In this document: piece by piece, positions 43,614-54,200 of the stretch
How the letters are laid out: every line of letters begins with the position of its first letter
How positions within the stretch are numbered: position 1 is the stretch's first letter
Made by a program: the position numbers and the translations under genes
Notes under the pieces: model-generated
The model's database searches: none
Seen by the model: only the letters and a program-made list of their open reading frames with translations
What the model was told of the DNA's origin: nothing
From: an uncultured Mucilaginibacter sp.
GTDB taxonomy: Bacteria > Bacteroidota > Bacteroidia > Sphingobacteriales > Sphingobacteriaceae
DNA: 64,000 nucleotides
Assembly: GCF_937859865.1 (NCBI RefSeq)
Contig: NZ_CALMAT010000024.1
Span: 1-64,000 of the forward strand
Reading direction: 5' to 3'

Positions 43614-44663
43614 ATGACCCATCCGATTTCGGTAGAAGATTTTGTCCGGCTGCCGGAGCCTGTGCCTTTGGCTGATGTACGCACGCCCGCTGAGTTTTTG
43701 CAGGGCCATGTTCCGGGCGCTTTTAACCTGCCGTTGTTTAGCAACGAAGAGCGTGTAAAAGTTGGCACCACTTACAAACAGGGCAGCCGCGAAGAAGCCA
43801 TCCTTTTAGGCTTTGATTTAACGGGCAATAAGTGGTCGGGCTTTATCAGAACGGCGTTAGAAATGGCTCCGCAGAAAAAAATAGCGGTGCATTGCTGGCG
43901 CGGCGGGATGCGGAGCGGTGCCATGGCCTGGGCACTTAATCTTTACGGTTTTGAGGTTTACCTGATTACCGGCGGATATAAAAACTACCGGAGATGGGCC
44001 TTAAAACAGTTTGAAACGCCATACGAACTTTGCGTTTTGGGCGGCATGACGGGTTCGGGCAAAACAAAAATCCTGCAACACTTTAAAGCTCTGGGCGAAC
44101 AAATAATTGACCTGGAAGAACTGGCACAGCACCAGGGCTCATCTTACGGAACGTTGGGGAAATTGATCCAGCCCACGCAGGAACAGTTTGAAAACGACCT
44201 GGCTTTTGCCTTGTCTCAACTAAATAAAAACCGCAAAATTTGGGTGGAAGACGAAAGCCTGACCATCGGTAAACGTTTCATTCCCAATCCTTTTTGGCAC
44301 CAAATGCGCCAATCGGCTTTAATTGAAATGAAAGTCGCTTTGATGCAGCGAACCGGCAACCTGGCCAAGGAATATGGCCGGCTGGATAAAGTGTTTTTGA
44401 TCGAATGCACGCAGCGCATCGGGAAACGGCTGGGGCCAGAGCAAACCCGTGATGCCATTGCAGCCATCAAAGAAGACCGGATGGAAGATTTTATAAAACT
44501 CGTGCTGATTTATTACGATAAAACTTACAAGGTTGGGTTATCTAAAAGAAACAAAGAAAATGTTTTTCCGCTTGAAATAGAAGATGCCGATGTACTTGCC
44601 CAGGCAAAAAGTATTTTAAACTTTGCAGGCAGTTTGGCCGGTGATGCACAAAGCGCACAATAA
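43614..44663 (+). CDS. mnmH: tRNA 2-selenouridine synthase
   Basis: The 349-residue protein has an N-terminal rhodanese domain with [20 protein letters not shown] and the catalytic Cys94 in [17 protein letters not shown]-terminal P-loop domain has [12 protein letters not shown] (about residue 143-154) and [17 protein letters not shown], a signature of MnmH/SelU. It replaces sulfur by selenium in 2-thiouridine at the wobble position of tRNA Lys, Glu and Gln, through a geranylated intermediate. The selenium donor is made by SelD, encoded 4 bases downstream. Length is normal for the family. Confidence 0.95.
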   Translation: MTHPISVEDFVRLPEPVPLADVRTPAEFLQGHVPGAFNLPLFSNEERVKVGTTYKQGSREEAILLGFDLTGNKWSGFIRTALEMAPQKKIAVHCWRGGMRSGAMAWALNLYGFEVYLITGGYKNYRRWALKQFETPYELCVLGGMTGSGKTKILQHFKALGEQIIDLEELAQHQGSSYGTLGKLIQPTQEQFENDLAFALSQLNKNRKIWVEDESLTIGKRFIPNPFWHQMRQSALIEMKVALMQRTGNLAKEYGRLDKVFLIECTQRIGKRLGPEQTRDAIAAIKEDRMEDFIKLVLIYYDKTYKVGLSKRNKENVFPLEIEDADVLAQAKSILNFAGSLAGDAQSAQ

Positions 44664-44667
44664 AAAA

Positions 44668-45717
44668 ATGGATATAAAAGAAGTAAAACTGACCCAATAC
44701 TCGCATGGTGCCGGTTGCGGTTGCAAAATAAGCCCGGCCATTTTGGATCAGATACTGCATAGCCCGGTTGCTGCCCCGCCGGATGCACGATTATTAGTTG
44801 GCAATGATAAACGCGACGATGCCGCGGTTTTTGATTTGGGCAACGGCACGGCGCTGATTTCGACCACTGATTTTTTTATGCCGATTGTGGACGATGCATT
44901 CGATTTTGGGCGGATTGCTTCGGCCAATGCCATTAGCGATGTATATGCCATGGGCGGAAAACCGGTTTTGGCAATCGCTATTTTGGGCTGGCCGATAGAT
45001 AAGCTTCCTGCCGAAACTGCACAACAGGTGCTGCAAGGGGCAAGGGCAATTTGTGCCGAAGCAGGCATTACGCTGGCGGGCGGCCACAGCATTGATTGCC
45101 CGGAACCGGTTTTTGGCTTGGCTGTAAATGGCTTGGTCAACATCAATCAGCTTAAACAAAATTCCACGGCAACCGCAGGCTGCAAACTGTATTTAACCAA
45201 AGCTTTAGGCGTAGGCATTTTATCTACCGCCCAAAAACGAGGAATACTATTGCCTGAAGATGCAGCCATCGCCCTAAAAAGTATGGTTACGCTGAATAAA
45301 TTGGGGGAAGTTTTTGCGGGATTAAACGGTGTAAAAGCGATGACGGATGTAACCGGCTTTGGCCTTTTAGGCCATCTTTCTGAAATGTGTGAAGGAAGCG
45401 AGTTGTCAGCAGTAATTGAGTTTGATAAAGTTCCAGTGATTTCTTCTTTGCCTTATTACCTCGTACAAGGTTGCATCCCCGGAGGAATGCAGCGCAATTG
45501 GGGCAGTTATGGCCACAAAGTGAGTTCGTTGACCGATCATCAAAAACAAATTTTAGCCGACCCGCAAACCAGCGGCGGTTTATTGGTTGCTGTTGAAGAA
45601 GAAAGTGCAGCGGAATTTGAGCAGCTTTTAACGGAACACCAGCTTTCGGAAAACTTAGTTTCACCTTTTGGCTGGCTAAAAAAAGTTGACGAAAACCCTT
45701 TAATATCTGTAATTTAA
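44668..45717 (+). CDS. selD: Selenide, water dikinase (selenophosphate synthase)
   Basis: The start at 44668 ([20 protein letters not shown]) places the active-site Cys17 and Lys20 exactly as in E. coli SelD; an upstream frame extension to 44623 would overlap mnmH. The 349-residue product carries PurM/AIR-synthase-type motifs: [20 protein letters not shown], then [31 protein letters not shown] and [19 protein letters not shown]. It makes selenophosphate from selenide and ATP. A Cys is used in place of the selenocysteine of some homologues. It forms an operon with mnmH. No selA/selB is visible, so here selenium serves tRNA modification. Confidence 0.96.
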   Translation: MDIKEVKLTQYSHGAGCGCKISPAILDQILHSPVAAPPDARLLVGNDKRDDAAVFDLGNGTALISTTDFFMPIVDDAFDFGRIASANAISDVYAMGGKPVLAIAILGWPIDKLPAETAQQVLQGARAICAEAGITLAGGHSIDCPEPVFGLAVNGLVNINQLKQNSTATAGCKLYLTKALGVGILSTAQKRGILLPEDAAIALKSMVTLNKLGEVFAGLNGVKAMTDVTGFGLLGHLSEMCEGSELSAVIEFDKVPVISSLPYYLVQGCIPGGMQRNWGSYGHKVSSLTDHQKQILADPQTSGGLLVAVEEESAAEFEQLLTEHQLSENLVSPFGWLKKVDENPLISVI

Positions 45718-45729
45718 TAAATCAACCTA

Positions 45730-45755
45730 ATGCTTCTTTTATCATGCAAAAATTA
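45730..45755. repeat. TGCTTC element, left arm only, containing the start codon of the rhodanese gene
   Basis: ATGCTTCTTTTATC, then ATGCAAAAATTAG: the usual TAAAAATT part of the arm is present but slightly changed so that an ATG lies between. No right arm follows within 150 bases. The ATG at 45744 is the start codon of the next gene. Confidence 0.65.
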
Positions 45756-46223
45756 GTAAAGACCTTCGTTTTAATTGGCCTTGTTTCAACCTTTATCTGC
45801 CAAAGGGTTAAAGCACAAACTTCCCCGGCACCAATGCCAACTTTGGGCGTAAGCAACCCCTGGACAGAAAAACAGGTAATGGAGCCAGCCGCTTTAGCTG
45901 CTATGATTGATGATGCTAAAGCGGAAAAACCGCTGCTATTAAATATTGGCGCGGTGGGCGATATCAAAGGCGCAAAACACATCGGTGCCGTGAGCAAGGC
46001 AGAAAATAGGCAAAAGCTAAACAATGCCATCCGTGATCTGCCTAAAAACACACCCGTCGTAATTTACTGCGGCTGCTGCCCGTTCGGCAAATGCCCAAAC
46101 ATTCGGCCTGCCTTTACCGCTTTGCAAAAACAAGGCTTTGCCAACATCAAAGTGCTTGATTTGCCGGTTAATTTAAAAACAGACTGGAGCAGCAAAGGCT
46201 ATCCTTTGGCAGCTGAGAAATAG
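45744..46223 (+). CDS. Exported rhodanese-like protein
   Basis: The 159-residue protein has a signal peptide (MQKLVKTFVLIGLVSTFICQ..., ending VKAQ). A rhodanese-type core follows: KAEKPLLLNIGAVGDIKGAK, then KNTPVVIYCGCCPFGKCPNI with several Cys in the active-site loop. A normal rhodanese loop is CxxxxR; here CGCCPFGKCP could instead bind a metal or a persulfide. It lies 26 bases behind selD. A role in sulfur or selenium handling is possible but not shown. The start codon sits within a repeat arm. Confidence 0.75.
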   Translation: MQKLVKTFVLIGLVSTFICQRVKAQTSPAPMPTLGVSNPWTEKQVMEPAALAAMIDDAKAEKPLLLNIGAVGDIKGAKHIGAVSKAENRQKLNNAIRDLPKNTPVVIYCGCCPFGKCPNIRPAFTALQKQGFANIKVLDLPVNLKTDWSSKGYPLAAEK

Positions 46224-46260
46224 GAGCAGAGTCTGATCCGGGTTTTTGCAGAAATGAAAC

Positions 46261-46872
46261 TTACTGCTTTTGCATGCACCAGGTCGTCATACAGCGCAAG
46301 CCCTGAACGTTGGTTGTTTTGATGGGTTCAAAAAGCAAGCCGTTCAGCTCGTTAGTGTAGTTCAGCAGGAGTTGCTCATTTACCAAAAAACGTTCGGAGC
46401 CATCGGGCAACAAATAACAGCCGTTGCCCAAGCCCTGTACCAAAGTTTCGATGCCAATATCAGAAGCCAGCCGGGCAAACAAGTAACCGCCGGGTTTAGT
46501 TGCCCGCCAAATTGCGCGGAGCATTTGGTCGAAATGGTTTTCGTTCCTGGCAAAATGAAGCACCGCGCTGCAAATAACCAAGTCGAAAAAACCGGCCTCA
46601 AATGGTAGTTCTTCGGCTGCTGCAATGCTGAAGTTTGTTAAAGGGTTGTTTGGCGCCAGGCTTCGCGACAAGTTTTGTACGGCTGCTATCGCTTCCGGAT
46701 CCAGGTCAACCCCGTAAACTTCAAACCCGTTCCTTAAAAAATAAATCAGGTTTCGGCCGCTGCCGCAGCCTGCGTCCAGCACTTTTTTAACATTGTCAAA
46801 GCGTCCTTTCAACAACTGGTCAAACAGGTAAATGTCTATATTGCCGTAAAGCTGCTGCAGGTTGTTTTCCAT
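46261..46872 (-). CDS. Class I SAM-dependent methyltransferase
   Basis: The start at 46872 (MENNLQQLYGNIDIYLFDQL) is chosen because the longer frame to 46959 runs into a TGCTTC element. The 203-residue product has motif I VLDAGCGSGRNLIYFL, the acidic ribose-binding YGVDLDPEAI, motif post-I SIAAAEELPFEAGFFDLVIC and LRAIWRATKPGGYLF. It resembles TehB/UbiE-type small-molecule methyltransferases. The substrate is unknown. It is convergent with the rhodanese gene. Confidence 0.88.
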   Translation of the reverse strand: MENNLQQLYGNIDIYLFDQLLKGRFDNVKKVLDAGCGSGRNLIYFLRNGFEVYGVDLDPEAIAAVQNLSRSLAPNNPLTNFSIAAAEELPFEAGFFDLVICSAVLHFARNENHFDQMLRAIWRATKPGGYLFARLASDIGIETLVQGLGNGCYLLPDGSERFLVNEQLLLNYTNELNGLLFEPIKTTNVQGLRCMTTWCMQKQ

Positions 46873-46919
46873 AATTGGTATAGCAAATTGCGCAAAGGTA
46901 AGCGGCAAAGTTATTGGCC

Positions 46920-47012
46920 ACGCTTCTTTTAGCACATAAAAATTGGTGTTGTGCAGCAACCTGAAAAATCAAAAAACGGATGCCACCAACTTTTAGGCGG
47001 TAAAAGAAGCAT
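46920..47012. repeat. TGCTTC inverted-repeat element 11
   Basis: The left arm is ACGCTTCTTTTAGCACAT followed by AAAAATTGG at 46920. The right arm, CCAACTTTTAGGCGGT followed by AAAAGAAGCAT, ends at 47012. It lies between the amine oxidase gene (stop codon 5 bases away) and the methyltransferase gene, both on the minus strand, so it is likely cotranscribed. Confidence 0.88.
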
Positions 47013-47017
47013 GAAAA

Positions 47018-48697
47018 CTATTTAGGTAAATTTGAAACAAGCCGTTCAGTTTGTACTTGGGTTTTTGCCAGGATTTCTTCGGCGGCCATTCGTCCGGTTT
47101 CCGCTGCGCCGTTCATGTAGCCCTGGAAGTTAAGGCTGCAATGTTCTCCGGCAAAGTGCAGGTTGCCAATGGCTTTTCTTTCCGCCCCGCGGATACTGGT
47201 ATATTGCCCAACTTTATAGCAAGAATAACTGCCAAGCGTAAAAGGGTAAGTTGGCCAGTGCATCCTTTTTACATTGCCGTTAAATGCCTTTTTACAGCCT
47301 GGCCACATTTGTTCTAACTGGTCAACAAATTTTGGTGCCTGGGATTCCGGCGTTCCGTTTCCCAATTGTAAGCCTTCGTTTCCGCCTTGAAATACCGTAT
47401 AACCGCCGTTTTTACCAGGTTGTGCCTGGCTATTGTCCCATCCGGTTTGGATGGCATTGTTGGTAAAGGCGTAACCGCTGTATTGATATTTGCGCCACAC
47501 CCTGCTGTCAAAACCCAGCAACAGTTTTGAATTGGTGCCATACCCTACGTTTTTTATCGCCTCTAATTTCCATTTTGGCAAGGACACATCCAGTTCAATG
47601 TTTCTTAAAACACTAAAAGGGACAGTACAAACCACGACATCGGCATTGACCGTTGTTACCGAATTATTTGTATTTAAAAAATACAAGGTGTAGCCTGTTG
47701 TGGCCTGTTTTATTTTTACCAGCACATTTTCCGTGTAAACCTGGTCTTTAACCTGGGCGTAAAGTTTATTGGTTAAAGTTTGGTTTCCGCCTGCAATTTT
47801 GTAACGCTCGTCGCTTTCGCCAAAAATTTCAAACCCGTTGGAAGTATCAGGATTAAACAGGAATAAAAAATTGATAGCAGATTGTACGTCTGTCTCCAGT
47901 CCGTATTCGGTTAAGTAAGCCACTTCTATCCCTTTGCGGATAAACCCGGTCATGCCGATAGCATCCAAATATTCTTTGATACTCATCCGGTCAAAACGCT
48001 TCGAGGCGGCATCATTGTCGTCATAAGTGATTTCATCGGGCAACGAATTTATATCGGCATCAATCCTGGAAGCATAAGGCAAAAACGCTTTGATCACTTC
48101 TTTTTCAGCATAAAACCTTCCGTCTATAAAAAAGCTGTCCCTTGCAAATTTTTCCTCTGTTGCAGAACGGGTATCTAATAAAGAAAGGCCAAACTCGCTG
48201 CACAGTTGAAGCATGTCTTCATGCCCCGAATCAATAAATTCCCCGCCCAATTCCGTGTAAATATCCGGTGCCAAGATATTGCTTTTAGAAAAAATTCTGC
48301 CGCCAACCCGTTTTGAACCTTCGTAAACAGTGGCAAAACGGCCTGCCTTTTTCAGTTGGTACGCACAGTTTAAACCCGCCATGCCTGCGCCTATAATTAC
48401 AGTTTTAGGCTGACATTGACTCTGGCTAAGGTTTGCCGAAAAATTTGGCAGTGGGACGGCAGGCGTTACCTCAACCGCTTTTTTGCAGGCACTTAAAAGG
48501 CCTGCGGCACTGATTGCAACGCCTGTTTTCATCAGGTCGGCAATAAACTTTCTGCGTTGCAGCCTGCTTTGTACCAGTCCTTCAATCAGGTCATCAACGG
48601 GCGCGCTATTGGTTTTTTGAGATTCTTTGGCAATAAAAAAAGCTTTGCGCAAGGCATTGAGCAAAGACGTGCGGTTTTGTTTTTTAAAATTATTCAT
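47018..48697 (-). CDS. Flavin monoamine oxidase family protein
   Basis: The 559-residue protein has a Tat-type signal (LQRRKFIADLMKTG, then GLLSACKK), so it may be exported folded with FAD and lipidated. The FAD site is KTVIIGAGMAGLNCAYQL with ELGGEFIDSGHEDM. The C-terminal flavin site is IGNLHFAGEHCSLNFQGYMN, followed by GAAETGRMAAEEIL. It is typical of amine oxidases (putrescine/tyramine-like or L-amino-acid oxidases). The substrate cannot be told. It stands upstream of the methyltransferase gene with a repeat element between. Confidence 0.9.
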   Translation of the reverse strand: MNNFKKQNRTSLLNALRKAFFIAKESQKTNSAPVDDLIEGLVQSRLQRRKFIADLMKTGVAISAAGLLSACKKAVEVTPAVPLPNFSANLSQSQCQPKTVIIGAGMAGLNCAYQLKKAGRFATVYEGSKRVGGRIFSKSNILAPDIYTELGGEFIDSGHEDMLQLCSEFGLSLLDTRSATEEKFARDSFFIDGRFYAEKEVIKAFLPYASRIDADINSLPDEITYDDNDAASKRFDRMSIKEYLDAIGMTGFIRKGIEVAYLTEYGLETDVQSAINFLFLFNPDTSNGFEIFGESDERYKIAGGNQTLTNKLYAQVKDQVYTENVLVKIKQATTGYTLYFLNTNNSVTTVNADVVVCTVPFSVLRNIELDVSLPKWKLEAIKNVGYGTNSKLLLGFDSRVWRKYQYSGYAFTNNAIQTGWDNSQAQPGKNGGYTVFQGGNEGLQLGNGTPESQAPKFVDQLEQMWPGCKKAFNGNVKRMHWPTYPFTLGSYSCYKVGQYTSIRGAERKAIGNLHFAGEHCSLNFQGYMNGAAETGRMAAEEILAKTQVQTERLVSNLPK

Positions 48698-48779
48698 AAC
48701 GGTTTTTTGTTGTTTCGGTTTTAGGGCTTGATAGACGGCAACTTATACTGCTTTTTAAGGAAATAAGGTTACGGTTATG

Positions 48780-48870
48780 ATGCTTCTTTTACGGCATAAA
48801 AATCAGTGGGCAGCTTTTTTTTAAGGAGATGAAAGGCCGGACACTCATTTTTTAGTGCTAAAAGAAGCAT
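48780..48870. repeat. TGCTTC inverted-repeat element 12
   Basis: The left arm is ATGCTTCTTTTACGGCAT followed by AAAAATC at 48780. The right arm, AGTGCTAAAAGAAGCAT, ends at 48870. It lies in the 344-base gap between the divergent amine oxidase and ECF sigma factor genes. No other feature is seen in this gap. Confidence 0.85.
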
Positions 48871-49041
48871 GCAATTTTCAGGGATTAACTTCTGAACAAG
48901 TTTTATAATTAAAATGTTATCATCTTTACACTATAGAAAAACAGGTTTTGTTTACTTGGCAAACTATCAATTCCAGTTGATTTTGCACATCAGGTATAAA
49001 CATATTACCTTTAATAAACCAATATAACCACTTTTTGCAAG

Positions 49042-49623
49042 GTGAACAAAGATTTTGTTAATATCAGCGATATTCTTAGTTTAATGGCAGGAGATGAGCC
49101 TGCTTTTGCCGCTGTTTATAAGTGGTATGCGGAGAAGGTTTACCGTCTTGCCTTTAGGTTTTTAAAAAATCAGGCACAGAGCGAAGAAATTGTGCAGGAA
49201 ACGTTTATAAAACTTTGGCTTACCAAAGGCCAATTGAAACCGCAAGGCAATTTATGGCTGTACCTGTTTGTAATTGCCAAGCGCCTGTCTATAAATACAC
49301 TTCGCCAACACAACCAATCTGCTCATACCTTTGAACAACTTGCTGACCGGATGGCAGAAATCCAAAATGTAACCGAAGAACAGGTGATAGCGCACGACCT
49401 GGAACAGTTTACCGAGAAAATACTGCAAAAATTACCTAAGCAACAGCAGCAGGTTTTTAAAATGAGCCGTAGAGAGGGCTTAACTCACAAGGAAATTGCA
49501 GAGCGGCTGCATATTTCACCTAATACCGTAAAAAACCATATGGTAGAAGCGTTAAAAACTTTAAAATCTTATTTAAGATATGCCGATTTTATTTGTTTGA
49601 TTTTTTTGCATCTCTATAAATAA
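49042..49623 (+). CDS. ECF sigma-70 factor (FecI/PUL-type)
   Basis: The 193-residue protein starts at GTG (49042). Region 2 reads EPAFAAVYKWYAEKVYRLAF, then RFLKNQAQSEEIVQETFIKL. Region 4 contains QVFKMSRREGLTHKEIAERL followed by HISPNTVKNHMVEALKTLK, a clear helix-turn-helix. It directs transcription of the downstream SusCD-type genes on a signal passed through FecR, a known layout in Bacteroidota loci. It is first of the locus; a repeat element separates it from fecR. Confidence 0.92.
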   Translation: MNKDFVNISDILSLMAGDEPAFAAVYKWYAEKVYRLAFRFLKNQAQSEEIVQETFIKLWLTKGQLKPQGNLWLYLFVIAKRLSINTLRQHNQSAHTFEQLADRMAEIQNVTEEQVIAHDLEQFTEKILQKLPKQQQQVFKMSRREGLTHKEIAERLHISPNTVKNHMVEALKTLKSYLRYADFICLIFLHLYK

Positions 49624-49775
49624 GAGTTTGTTTAAATTTTGTTCAACTTATTTCCCATGCTTCTTTTATCACCTAAAAATTATCAAGTCCCATACTTTTG
49701 TATCATTATAAAAACAGAATTTATAGGCATAAAAGAAGCATTATGAATTTTCCTGATTTAAATTTAAGCAAGCCA
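49623..49775. repeat. TGCTTC inverted-repeat element 13 (between sigma and fecR-like genes)
   Basis: The outer left repeat is TTGTTTAAATTTTG at 49628, overlapping the sigma gene end. Inner arms are ATGCTTCTTTTATCACC at 49657 and GGCATAAAAGAAGCAT ending at 49741. The outer right repeat GATTTAAATTTAAGCAAGCC ends at about 49775. Both arms fit the other copies. Confidence 0.9.
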
Positions 49776-49866
49776 TAAAAATATTTTACTTTTTACTAGC
49801 CGTACCGGCTTAGCCCGGTGTTCTGTATATATCTCCCGGCATGGGCCGATATAAACCAATTAAAAC

Positions 49867-51084
49867 ATGAACGAGGCAAAGCTGAAACGCTTGTTGCATG
49901 CTTATTTTAATAATACCATCAGCCCTGCCGATTGCTTGGAGCTGTTAGAATATTTAAAAACTGCAGATGTTGGCAAGATAGAAGATTATATTTCAGAAGA
50001 CTTGTTGAAGTTAGATGAGGGGCCGGAGCTGAAGCCAATGCAGGCCAGGGATATATGGAAGCAAATTACTTCGGATGCCCGCTATACCAACATTGCTGCT
50101 CATGTAACAGATAACCAATCTTTGGCTGTTAAACTATACCGCAAAACTTGGTTTAAAGTGGCTGCATCTTTATTAATTTTTCTTACTGTCGGGTTAATCT
50201 TTTTTAACCGGCAGTTTAGCCAGCCTGTCGTCGGCAAGCGCTATGTAAAGCATGAAAACACTGCCGTTATATTGCCCGGCAGTACCAAGGCCACACTAAC
50301 CACGGCTAACGGTGAAGTGCTTGTATTGGAACAAGCCGCAAACGGGTTAATTGCCAAGAGCGGCAATATTAAAGTGCTTAAAACACATAGCGGACAAATT
50401 GTATACAATTTAAGGGATCAAAAACAGCTTTCCTCAATACAACAAGTTAGCTATAATACTTTAACCACCCCTAAAGGGGGAGAATACCAGGTGGTACTGG
50501 CCGACGGAACTAAGATTTGGCTTAATGCTGCTTCTTCCATCACTTATCCTACCGCTTTCAACGGTAAGGAAAGGCGGATAAAGTTAATCGGGGAAGCTTA
50601 CTTTGAAGTTGCCAAAGATGCCCGCAAACCGTTTTATGTAAATACAGCCAACGGACAAATTATGGTGCTGGGCACGCATTTTAATATTTCTGCTTACCCG
50701 GATGACGAAGTAACTTCAACTACTTTGCTGGAAGGTGCTGTTCAGGTAACCAAAAACCAGTCATCTTCCTTGCTTAAACCCGGTCAGCAAGCCAGCATCA
50801 GCCGTGGCTCAGATTATATTAGCATAGCCGAAGCCAAAATTGATGAAGTAATGGCTTGGAAAAATGGCTATTTTATTTTTGATGAAGACAATATTGCCGA
50901 TATTATGAAAAAGGTTTCCCGATGGTACGATGTCGATGTGCAGTATCATGGCCTTATTAATGATCAAAAGTTCGGAGGGACTTTTCACCGGTCAAAAAGT
51001 ATTGTTGAGTTACTGCATTACCTTGAAAAAATCGGGAATATTCACTTTTTAATTACAGGAAGGAGGATAACCGTGACCAAATAA
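49867..51084 (+). CDS. FecR family anti-sigma factor
   Basis: The 405-residue protein has a cytoplasmic N-terminal anti-sigma domain (to about 85), one membrane helix near 95-116 (WFKVAASLLIFLTVGLIFFN) and a periplasmic FecR domain (TTPKGGEYQVVLADGTKIWL, then GEAYFEVAKDARKPFYV). The C-terminal DUF4974 domain ends with RRITVTK. It holds the ECF sigma factor until the STN domain of the SusC protein reports the substrate. It lies between the sigma gene and the SusC gene, in the usual order. Confidence 0.93.
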   Translation: MNEAKLKRLLHAYFNNTISPADCLELLEYLKTADVGKIEDYISEDLLKLDEGPELKPMQARDIWKQITSDARYTNIAAHVTDNQSLAVKLYRKTWFKVAASLLIFLTVGLIFFNRQFSQPVVGKRYVKHENTAVILPGSTKATLTTANGEVLVLEQAANGLIAKSGNIKVLKTHSGQIVYNLRDQKQLSSIQQVSYNTLTTPKGGEYQVVLADGTKIWLNAASSITYPTAFNGKERRIKLIGEAYFEVAKDARKPFYVNTANGQIMVLGTHFNISAYPDDEVTSTTLLEGAVQVTKNQSSSLLKPGQQASISRGSDYISIAEAKIDEVMAWKNGYFIFDEDNIADIMKKVSRWYDVDVQYHGLINDQKFGGTFHRSKSIVELLHYLEKIGNIHFLITGRRITVTK

Positions 51085-51114
51085 ACATTATTTACCAACG
51101 GTTATCCGGAAAAA

Positions 51115-51143
51115 AGCCAGAGGTGTTCGCAGCACCCCTGGCT
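51115..51143. other. Intercistronic hairpin between fecR and SusC genes
   Basis: AGCCAGAGGTG pairs with CACCCCTGGCT with one mismatch, loop TTCGCAG. There is no T-run, so it may be an attenuator or an mRNA-processing signal rather than a terminator. Confidence 0.5.
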
Positions 51144-51224
51144 AATGTGGCCCGGAGGCCCTCAGTTGGGCAACCGTAACTTTTTGCAGCTATACAACCA
51201 ATTACTAATTAACCTAACATTCAA

Positions 51225-54200
51225 ATGTATAAAAATTTTACTGCTTTTATTATAGGCAAGCAGCCCCGCTGCCTTTATAAACCGTTGCTTATCATGAAGC
51301 TAATTATGATCCTGCTTACCGCTACTGCTTTGCAAGTGGCTGCAGCAACTTATGCCCAGGAAGTTACATTCAGTTTTAAACAAGCCAAACTGAAAGAAGT
51401 CTTTGGTAAAATTCAGGCACAAACCAATTATGATATATTGTACAAGGCCGAAGATTTAAAGCTGGCCAAACTGGTAACCGTTAATCTAACAAACATGCCT
51501 TTGAGGCAAGCACTGGATATTTGTTTAAGCAAGCAGCCACTTACCTACTCCATTGAAAACACCACCATTTTAATTACACGCAAGCCTGTATTAACTGAGG
51601 GTAAAATAGCAGCAGTCATCCCCATCAGAGGCCGGGTAACAGATACGATAGGGCAGCCGCTACCAGGGGTAACCATACTGGAGAAAAACACACATAACGC
51701 AGCAGTTACTGATGCAAACGGTAACTTCTCTATAACTGTGGCTAATGAAAACGCAATACTTCAACTGAGCTTTATCGGGTTTGTAACACAAGAAATTCCC
51801 GTAACAGGCAGAACCTCCTTTGATATCAGGCTCCGGGAAAGCAAAACGGTATTAAATGAGGTAGTGGTGGTAGGTTATGGCACCCAAAACCGCCTCTCTT
51901 TAACTGGTGCGGTTGATCAGGTAACTTCAAAGGACATTGAAAATAAACCTGTTTTAAATCCGTTGCAAGCCTTGCAGGGAGAATCACCCAATTTAATTAT
52001 CCAGCAAACTAATTTTGAGCCTGGCAGCGGGGCTAATATTAATATCCGGGGGGTAAGTACCACAGGCGACAATTCACCCCTAATTGTTATTGATGGTATT
52101 ATCGGCGGCAATATTCAAACCCTAAACCCTAATGATATTGCCAGCGTATCTGTTTTAAAGGATGCCGGTGCGGCTGCAATTTACGGTTCAAGGGCTGCCA
52201 ACGGTGTTATTTTAGTAACTACTAAAGGCGGTAAATTAAACCAGGCACCTACGATCACCTTTAACAGTAGCTACGGCATACAACATGCTGATGTATTGCT
52301 GCATAAAGTAAATGGCTGGGACAATGCTTATTATAAAAATGAATCATTGGTGAACTCCGGCTTGCCGCCGGCTTATACCCCTGACCAAATTGCACAATTG
52401 CAGGCGCAGGGCAACGGCACCTGGGATGTGAACCATGTTTTGCACAATGCACCACTTTTATCTGAAAACGTTGCCATTACCGGTGGCGGCCCAACCAGTT
52501 CCTATTTTATTTCAGGTGGTTATCAGAACCAGTTGAGCAACATCATAGGCAATGGCGGTTCAGGTTCCAATTATGGTTATGATAAATATAACCTGCGTAT
52601 GAACCAAACTACCAATATTGGAAAGCTGCGGGTAAACATGATATTAAGTTATAACCGGAACGAAAGTAAATACAACACAGCGGGCGACAATAATATCTTT
52701 GCCGATGCCAATCGGGTGCCGTACAATTACAGTTGGCAGGATGCGCAGGGGCGCTACCTTACCAATCAAGTGGCTTCTGAATTTAATGTTTTGAATACCG
52801 TTCAAAATGGCGGCTATAACTTAAGCACTGGTGATGAATTTTTTGGTTCGCTAAATGCGCAATTTAACGTTACCAAAGACATCAAGCTGACTGGTATTAT
52901 CGGCGCAACAATTACTGACGCAGGCACATTCATCAGAAGGATACAGGTTTATGATTATCCATCCGGCACCTCAAATTCGGATAGGGCAGTTTTTAATAAC
53001 AACTTAAACAACCTATTTTTAACGCCGCAATTTTTAGCGGAGTATAACAAGCAGATACAGGACCATAAATTCAGGGTGCTTTTGGGCGTATCTAATGAAT
53101 CTTATACTTCAAAAGTCAGCCAGGTACAGCAACTCTATACCGATCCGCAACTGGGTACACCTACTACCGGTACTACACTTGATCCGAGTAACTCCTATAA
53201 CACTATCAGCAATACGCTTGAAACAAGTTTAGATTCATTTTTCGGCCGTGTAAATTATTCTTTTAAAGATCGGTATTTTATAGAGGGTAATTTCAGGGAG
53301 GATTGGTCATCTAAATTTGCAGCAGGCCACCGGGCGGCTTTTTTCCCGTCAGTAGCGGGTTCATGGCTAATTTCGGAAGAATCATTTATGAAATCTGTAG
53401 CCAACACAATTAATACTTTAAAATTTAGGGCTTCATACGGTACATTGGGCAACCAAAATGTAAACGCTTACCAATATCAAACCCGTTATTCCTCTTATCC
53501 TAATGCTTATGCGTTTAATAATTCGGCAGTTAGCGGAGCTGGTTATGCTTTAGGAAACTCAAATTTAACCTGGGAAAAAGCTACTACTTTAAATTTAGGT
53601 GTAGATGCCGGCTTTTTCAACAATAAATTGGTTGCATCTGTTGATTATTTTAATAAAACCACCAGCAATATTTTGGCCGGCCGCACTGATATTCCTGCAT
53701 TGTTTGGTGCCGGGTTACCCAATTATAATATTTCAAAGGTTGGGAACAAAGGCTGGGAAGCTATTGTAACTTACAATTTAAGAAGTAACTCGTCGGTTAC
53801 CCAGAGTTTCAGCTTAAATGTGGCCAACAACAGCAATAAACTTCTGGCTTTAAGTTATGGCTCAAACCAACAAATCCAGGGTTTAGGCGAATACTCTTTG
53901 CTGCGGCAGGTAGGCCAGCCCATTACCCAATATTATGGCTACAAGATTGCCGGTATATTTCAAACCACAGCCGAAGTTCAGGGTTCTGCCAAACCATCAG
54001 GCCTTAACCTTGCGCCCGGCGATTTGAAATATGTAGATCAGAACAAAGACGGTGTAATTGACCAAAAGGATATGGTTCCCCTCGGTAATCCTTTTCCTCA
54101 ATATACCTTTGGTTTTACCTACCGGTTAGCGGTTAAAGGGTTTGACCTGTCTGTATTTGTACAGGGAGTGGGCAAACGGACTGAATTTATCAGGGGCGAA

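Noticed and set aside
44216-45664. Long minus-strand frames opposite mnmH and selD
   Set aside because: They have no motifs and lie fully opposite two strongly conserved genes; they are shadows of high-GC codons.
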